A stretch of DNA of 5,257 nt from Muribaculaceae bacterium (GTDB lineage: Bacteria; Bacteroidota; Bacteroidia; Bacteroidales; Muribaculaceae): NCBI GenBank assembly GCA_029051445.1, contig JAIDKP010000478.1, positions 1-5,257 on the forward strand, written 5' to 3'. A program made the position numbers and the translations under genes. Below the pieces are notes generated by a model. That model saw only the letters and a list, made by a program, of their open reading frames with translations, had not been told where the DNA came from and ran no database searches. This document shows, in pieces, positions 5,234 to 5,257 of the stretch (its first letter is position 1; each line of letters begins with the position of its first letter).

Positions 5234-5257
5234 GATTGTTACAGATCGATTGTCAGC

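Noticed and set aside
5239..5257. Possible end of an upstream minus-strand gene (frame reading LTIDL then TAA) just before dacB
   Set aside because: Only five codons are in the window, too few to support a gene, though the spacing would fit a co-transcribed neighbour.

Overview
The window reads as chromosome from a member of the Bacteroidales, probably a gut lineage such as Muribaculaceae. The lineage signs are an argininosuccinate synthase of Bacteroidetes type preceded by a GNAT acyltransferase instead of a classical ArgA, a coiled-coil lipoprotein of the Cbp1 type, starts without Shine-Dalgarno sequences, and a promoter element like the Bacteroides -7 box (TAnnTTTG). The family-level guess is inference from overall resemblance. 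All supported genes are on the minus strand, so transcription runs from high to low coordinates.

Layout in transcription order. (1) 5233-2507 is a tight cluster: a penicillin-binding protein 4 type D-Ala-D-Ala carboxypeptidase (dacB); an uncharacterised Bacteroidales protein with a Pro/Glu-rich linker; and the 16S rRNA methyltransferase rsmI. Gaps are 8 nt and 1 nt, so one operon is likely. (2) 2471-1596 encodes a Cbp1-like coiled-coil surface lipoprotein, followed by a strong 14-bp-stem terminator at 1518-1564. (3) 1474-1319 is a 51-residue hydrophilic small protein. (4) 1257-1110 is a promoter and leader with two small inverted repeats and a 17-codon upstream ORF that carries two early Arg codons. 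(5) 1109 to the window edge is the start of the arginine operon: a GNAT acyltransferase in the position of the N-acylglutamate synthase, overlapping by 19 nt the start of argG, which leaves the window after 136 codons.

The arginine genes act at two ends of one pathway: the GNAT protein probably acylates glutamate at the first step (succinyl-CoA is the likely donor in this phylum), and ArgG joins citrulline to aspartate near the end. The dacB cluster mixes peptidoglycan trimming with ribosome modification and gives no clear functional link for the middle gene.

Most of the window is ordinary housekeeping sequence; I see no defence system, mobile element, CRISPR array, tRNA or rRNA. The points most worth a second look are the arginine leader with its small upstream ORF, the Cys cluster in the acyltransferase, the unnamed domain between dacB and rsmI, and the small protein.
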